From: Pseudomonas izuensis
GTDB lineage: Bacteria > Pseudomonadota > Gammaproteobacteria > Pseudomonadales > Pseudomonadaceae
Length of the DNA stretch: 55,549 bases
Direction: 5' to 3'
NCBI RefSeq assembly: GCF_009861505.1
Contig: NZ_WTFT01000008.1
Span: 1 to 55,549 of the forward strand
Below the pieces are notes generated by a model that saw only the letters and a list, made by a program, of their open reading frames with translations, was not told the DNA's origin and did not search any database. Positions 52,777-55,549 of this stretch are shown here, piece by piece. Position 1 is the stretch's first letter. The number at the start of each line of letters is the position of its first letter. Position numbers and translations under genes: made by a program.

Positions 52777-52789
52777 CCGCAAGATCACA

Positions 52790-54025
52790 TCATTCCAACG
52801 CCTTGAGCCGCCCCTCGATAAACCGCCGCTCCGGCTCTTGTTGTGTCAACTCAAGCGCCCGCTCATACGCCGCTCGGGCCTGTTCCACCCTTCCCAGCTG
52901 CCGACAAAATTCCGCTCGCGCCGAATGCGCCAGGTGGTAATCCAGCAGCTCACCGCGATCCAGTATCGCTTCGACCAACGCCAACCCCGCCAACGGACCG
53001 TCGCGTTTCGACAGTGCCGCCGCCCGGTTCAACTCGATCACCGGTGACGGCACGGCCCGCAGCAGCACGTCATACAGCCCGACGATCTGCGTCCAGTCGG
53101 TCTCATCCACCGACGGCGCTTCGGCATGCACCGCGGCAATCGCCGCTTGCAGGCAATACGGACCGAAGCGTCGGGTACCCAGCGCCCGCTCCACCAGTGC
53201 ACAGCCTTCGGCAATCATCTCGCTGTCCCACAAGGTTCGATCCTGCTCATCCAGCAAAATCAATTCGCCAGTGGTGGAGGTCCTGGCCACCCGTCGCGAC
53301 TCGTGCAACAGCATCAGCGCCAGCAGGCCCATGACTTCCGGTTCCGGCAACAGCTCCATCAATAACCGGCCGAGACGAATCGCTTCACGGGTCAGGTCCT
53401 CGCGGGTCACTTGCGCGCCGATGGACGCCGAGTAGCCTTCGTTGAACACCAGGTAAATCACCCGCAGCACGCTGTCCAGGCGTTCGGGCAACTCCGCCAG
53501 GGACGGCACTTGATAAGGGATTTTCGCATCGCGGATTTTCGCCTTGGCGCGCACGATGCGCTGGGCGATGGTGGCTGGCGCCGAGAGAAAGGCCCGGGCG
53601 ATTTCTTCCGTGGTCAGGTCGCAGACTTCCCGCAAGGTCAACGGCACCTGAGCGTCTGCCGCCAAGGCCGGGTGGCAACAGGTGAAGATCAGGCGCAAGC
53701 GATCGTCTTCCACGTCTTCGTCACTCCAGTCGGCCTGCTCCAGCGCCTCCAGTTGCGCGATCAATAGTGGTCGCGAGGCGGCGAAGCGGGCGCGCCGCCG
53801 CAACACATCGATGGCTTTGAAACGCCCGGTGGACACCAACCAGGTACGCGGGTTGTCCGGAACGCCATCCTGCTGCCAGCGCTCGACCGCGACGAAAAAC
53901 GCTTCGTGCAGGGCCTCTTCGGCGAGGTCGAAATCGCCGAGCAGGCGAATCAACGTCGCCAGAATGCGCCGCGACTCCTGGCGATAAACCTGCTCGACCC
54001 GCGCCTGTACCGAAAGCCCCGGCAT
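52790..54025 (-). CDS. ECF42-type RNA polymerase sigma factor with long C-terminal extension
   Basis: This 411-residue protein has ECF regions 2 and 4 in its first 180 residues (RVEQVYRQESRRILATLIRLLGDFDLAEEALHEAFFVAVERW, then LTLREVCDLTTEEIARAFLSAPATIAQRIVRAKAKIR). About 225 further residues form the TPR/DUF6596-like helical domain of group ECF42. Such factors have no anti-sigma; they are linked to YciI-like DGPF proteins, as here. Target promoters are unknown. It starts 1 base after the YciI stop (TGAGATG), so the two are coupled. Confidence 0.9.
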   Translation of the reverse strand: MPGLSVQARVEQVYRQESRRILATLIRLLGDFDLAEEALHEAFFVAVERWQQDGVPDNPRTWLVSTGRFKAIDVLRRRARFAASRPLLIAQLEALEQADWSDEDVEDDRLRLIFTCCHPALAADAQVPLTLREVCDLTTEEIARAFLSAPATIAQRIVRAKAKIRDAKIPYQVPSLAELPERLDSVLRVIYLVFNEGYSASIGAQVTREDLTREAIRLGRLLMELLPEPEVMGLLALMLLHESRRVARTSTTGELILLDEQDRTLWDSEMIAEGCALVERALGTRRFGPYCLQAAIAAVHAEAPSVDETDWTQIVGLYDVLLRAVPSPVIELNRAAALSKRDGPLAGLALVEAILDRGELLDYHLAHSARAEFCRQLGRVEQARAAYERALELTQQEPERRFIEGRLKALE

Positions 54026-54026
54026 C

Positions 54027-54371
54027 TCAAGGATTCAACTGGCGAACGGGGCGCACTTCGACACAGCCGACCCGGGCCGCCGGAATGTCCCCGGCGACCT
54101 GGATCGCTTCGTTCAGATCCCTGGCATCGATCAGGTAGAAACCGGCCAACTGCTCCTTGGTTTCAGCGAACGGGCCATCGGTGATCGACAGCTTGCCGTT
54201 GCGCATGCGCACCGTGGTGGCGGTCTGCACCGACTCCAGTGCCTCGGCGGCGACCATCCGGCCGCTGCCCTGGACCGACTCGGCGTACGCCATGCACTCT
54301 GAATCGTGCGGGCTTTCCGGCAGCGAATGCAGCAGGTGCTCGTCGCTGTAGACCAGACATAGGTATTTCAT
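54027..54371 (-). CDS. DGPF (YciI-like) protein, partner of the ECF42 sigma factor
   Basis: This 114-residue protein starts MKYLCLVYSDEHLLHSLPES and carries the DGPF motif (TDGPFAETKEQLAGFYLIDARDLNEAIQVA). YciI-like domains have a ferredoxin fold with His/Asp pairs and occur regularly with ECF42 sigma factors, where they are thought to modulate the sigma. The start is the ATG at 54371; the longer frame has no box. It lies between the NTF2-like gene and the sigma gene. Confidence 0.88.
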   Translation of the reverse strand: MKYLCLVYSDEHLLHSLPESPHDSECMAYAESVQGSGRMVAAEALESVQTATTVRMRNGKLSITDGPFAETKEQLAGFYLIDARDLNEAIQVAGDIPAARVGCVEVRPVRQLNP

Positions 54372-54450
54372 GGCGTTCTCCTGATCGAACGGAACAACTA
54401 TGGTCGCAGATGGGCATTCTGGCGCGGCTTGCCGATCAACAGCCGGATAA

Positions 54451-54876
54451 TCAAGGCTGCAGGTCGAACAGGGTCGCGCCACTGGTCATGTCGAACGGGG
54501 CCGACCAGTGTTCGTGGACGATCTGCCACAACCCGGCTTCCTGCCGATAGCACTGGGTAACACGCATCCAGCAGGCCTGGGTTTCCCCCTTCTCGTTGGT
54601 GCCGCCGCAATGTGCCAGAAAGTGGGCGAAAGCGATCTCCTGGGACGGTTCGATGGTCACTTCGTGGAACTCGAAAATGTGCGGCCCGGGGCACATTTCC
54701 ATGCAGGTCTGCCAATGGGCCCGATAGGCTGGCTTACCCTTGAATTGCAAGGCCTTGACTGCGTCGAAAGAGACGATGTCCTCGGCATACAGGGCCATGA
54801 CTTTATCCACGTCCTTGGTCATGACGGCCTGGCGATAGCTCTCGATCAGGTTCTGGATCTGGGTTTGTGAGTTCAT
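54451..54876 (-). CDS. SnoaL/NTF2-like protein of the ECF42 operon
   Basis: This 141-residue protein has a cone-shaped NTF2-like fold: a first helix IQNLIESYRQAVMTKDVDKVMALYAEDIVSF, and WQTCMEMCPGPHIFEFHEVTI and QIVHEHWSAPFD later. Such proteins bind or turn over small molecules. It is the first gene of the three-gene unit, 79 bases before the DGPF gene. Confidence 0.82.
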   Translation of the reverse strand: MNSQTQIQNLIESYRQAVMTKDVDKVMALYAEDIVSFDAVKALQFKGKPAYRAHWQTCMEMCPGPHIFEFHEVTIEPSQEIAFAHFLAHCGGTNEKGETQACWMRVTQCYRQEAGLWQIVHEHWSAPFDMTSGATLFDLQP

Positions 54877-55017
54877 GGTGGTTCTCCGTGGTTTTTATTG
54901 TGAAGACACCCTTAGTCGTCCGGCGATCCGGCAAATCGACAGACGAAATAAAAATAATCCACCCACGCAATATCGCTAGAATTCGAGACTCATTTTTGTT
55001 GGAAAAAGGACACTCCA

Positions 55018-55503
55018 GTGACAGCCCGACTCGTGCCTTACGAAAGCCTGAACGCGCTGCAGCGCCAACAGGTCGAGGCCATCGAAGTGCATCCGGATCA
55101 AATCAGGTTTTCCGGTGACATCCACGGTGCATTGCACACCTTGCTGTCCCGGCCAGGCCCCGGCGTCAAAGGCTTCGCCCTGCTGGCCGATGACATTCCC
55201 GTGGCCTTTTTGCTGCTCAAGCGCCCGCCGGTGCTGCCGGTCTGGGCCGACGAACACAGCGCCACGCTGCATGCCTTGCAGGTCGATCAAAAGGTTCAGG
55301 GCAAAGGCTATGGCAAGGCCTGTCTGCAAGCGCTGCCTGAAGCGGCCCGTGAGGCCTGGCCGGAAATCAGGGGGCTGGAATTGTCGGTGGATGCGGACAA
55401 TGAATCGGCGATTGCCCTGTATGCCAAGTATGGATTTGTCGATAGCGGCGAGGCGTACAAGGGGCGGATCGGGTATGAGCGCAGGATGGGCCTGAGATTC
55501 TGA
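55018..55503 (+). CDS. GNAT-family N-acetyltransferase
   Basis: This 161-residue protein has the acetyl-CoA motif A, LQVDQKVQGKGYGKACLQAL (about 90-109; Q-x2-G-x-G-x-G), followed by ELSVDADNESAIALYAKYGF (motif B). The start is a GTG at 55018; no ATG is near and the AAAAGGA box is 8 bases upstream. The substrate is unknown. It is divergent from the ECF42 operon. Confidence 0.85.
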   Translation: MTARLVPYESLNALQRQQVEAIEVHPDQIRFSGDIHGALHTLLSRPGPGVKGFALLADDIPVAFLLLKRPPVLPVWADEHSATLHALQVDQKVQGKGYGKACLQALPEAAREAWPEIRGLELSVDADNESAIALYAKYGFVDSGEAYKGRIGYERRMGLRF

Positions 55504-55519
55504 GATTCAACACAATCCA

Positions 55520-55546
55520 TTGTAGGAATGAGCCTGCTCGCGATAG
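55520..55546. repeat. REP unit at the right edge
   Basis: TTGTAGGAATGAGCCTGCTCGCGA: the left arm of another REP, with an A for G change; its partner lies outside the window. Confidence 0.8.
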
Positions 55547-55549
55547 CGG

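Overview
This 55.5-kb window comes from a fluorescent-group Pseudomonas chromosome. The evidence is a GC-rich sequence, gene order matching the P. aeruginosa PA0887-PA0905 block (acsA, aotJQMOP, argR, aruCFGDB, a PA0900-like gene, aruE, ltaE, alaS, lysC, rsmA/csrA, tRNAs), an AmrZ homologue, and many paired REP sequences of the P. fluorescens type.

Layout. (1) 1-3.4 kb: strong stable-RNA promoters read off the left edge, so an rRNA operon or similar probably lies just outside. Next to them is an organoarsenical-efflux cassette (arsR, GAPDH, arsJ, all minus strand) with a decayed arsC and a palindromic operator upstream, close to the 3' end of tRNA-Arg(CCT). (2) 4.3-13.0 kb: amrZ, mgtE, a small secreted-protein gene, two identical tRNA-Arg(ACG), tRNA-Ser(GCT), csrA, lysC, alaS and ltaE. 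(3) 13.2-14.0 kb: an FMN riboswitch in front of a type-II lumazine synthase. (4) 14.1-27.9 kb: the whole arginine uptake and arginine succinyltransferase system on the minus strand (aotJ-Q-M-O-P-argR, then astC-aruF-aruG-astD-astB-PA0900-like-astE), with ArgR-type sites ahead of aotJ and astC. (5) 28.4-33.3 kb: acsA, two small secreted proteins, and nrdB standing without nrdA behind a long structured leader. (6) 33.5-37.6 kb: an accessory patch with an HNH nuclease, an S-type pyocin with a colicin E3-type ribosome-inactivating domain (reading frame broken once), its intact immunity gene, a fragment of a second E3-type toxin tail, an unknown Cys/His protein and a LexA-boxed HTH regulator. (7) 37.7-55.5 kb: a mixed catabolic, transport and regulatory region. 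It contains an amidase, an MBL hydrolase with divergent TetR, DUF1003, DUF2025-like protein, glpQ, a PepSY protein, a chemoreceptor, a CorA/ZntB-type transporter, pitA, LysR/SDR and LysR/AceI divergent pairs, an ECF42-type sigma operon and a GNAT.

How it fits together. The aot genes import arginine and ornithine, ArgR senses arginine, and the ast/aru enzymes degrade it to glutamate plus succinate. The sites with better upstream half-spacing suggest shared control. The ars cassette would convert arsenate to 1-arseno-3-phosphoglycerate through GAPDH and export it through ArsJ, which needs no arsenate reductase. That fits with arsC having decayed. The bacteriocin patch is the most mobile part of the window. 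It carries a toxin/immunity pair, toxin debris and an SOS-linked regulator.

Fifteen REP or REPIN loci sit in the intergenic gaps, two of them between cistrons of the ast operon. No transposase, integrase, RAYT gene, phage structural gene or CRISPR array was seen.
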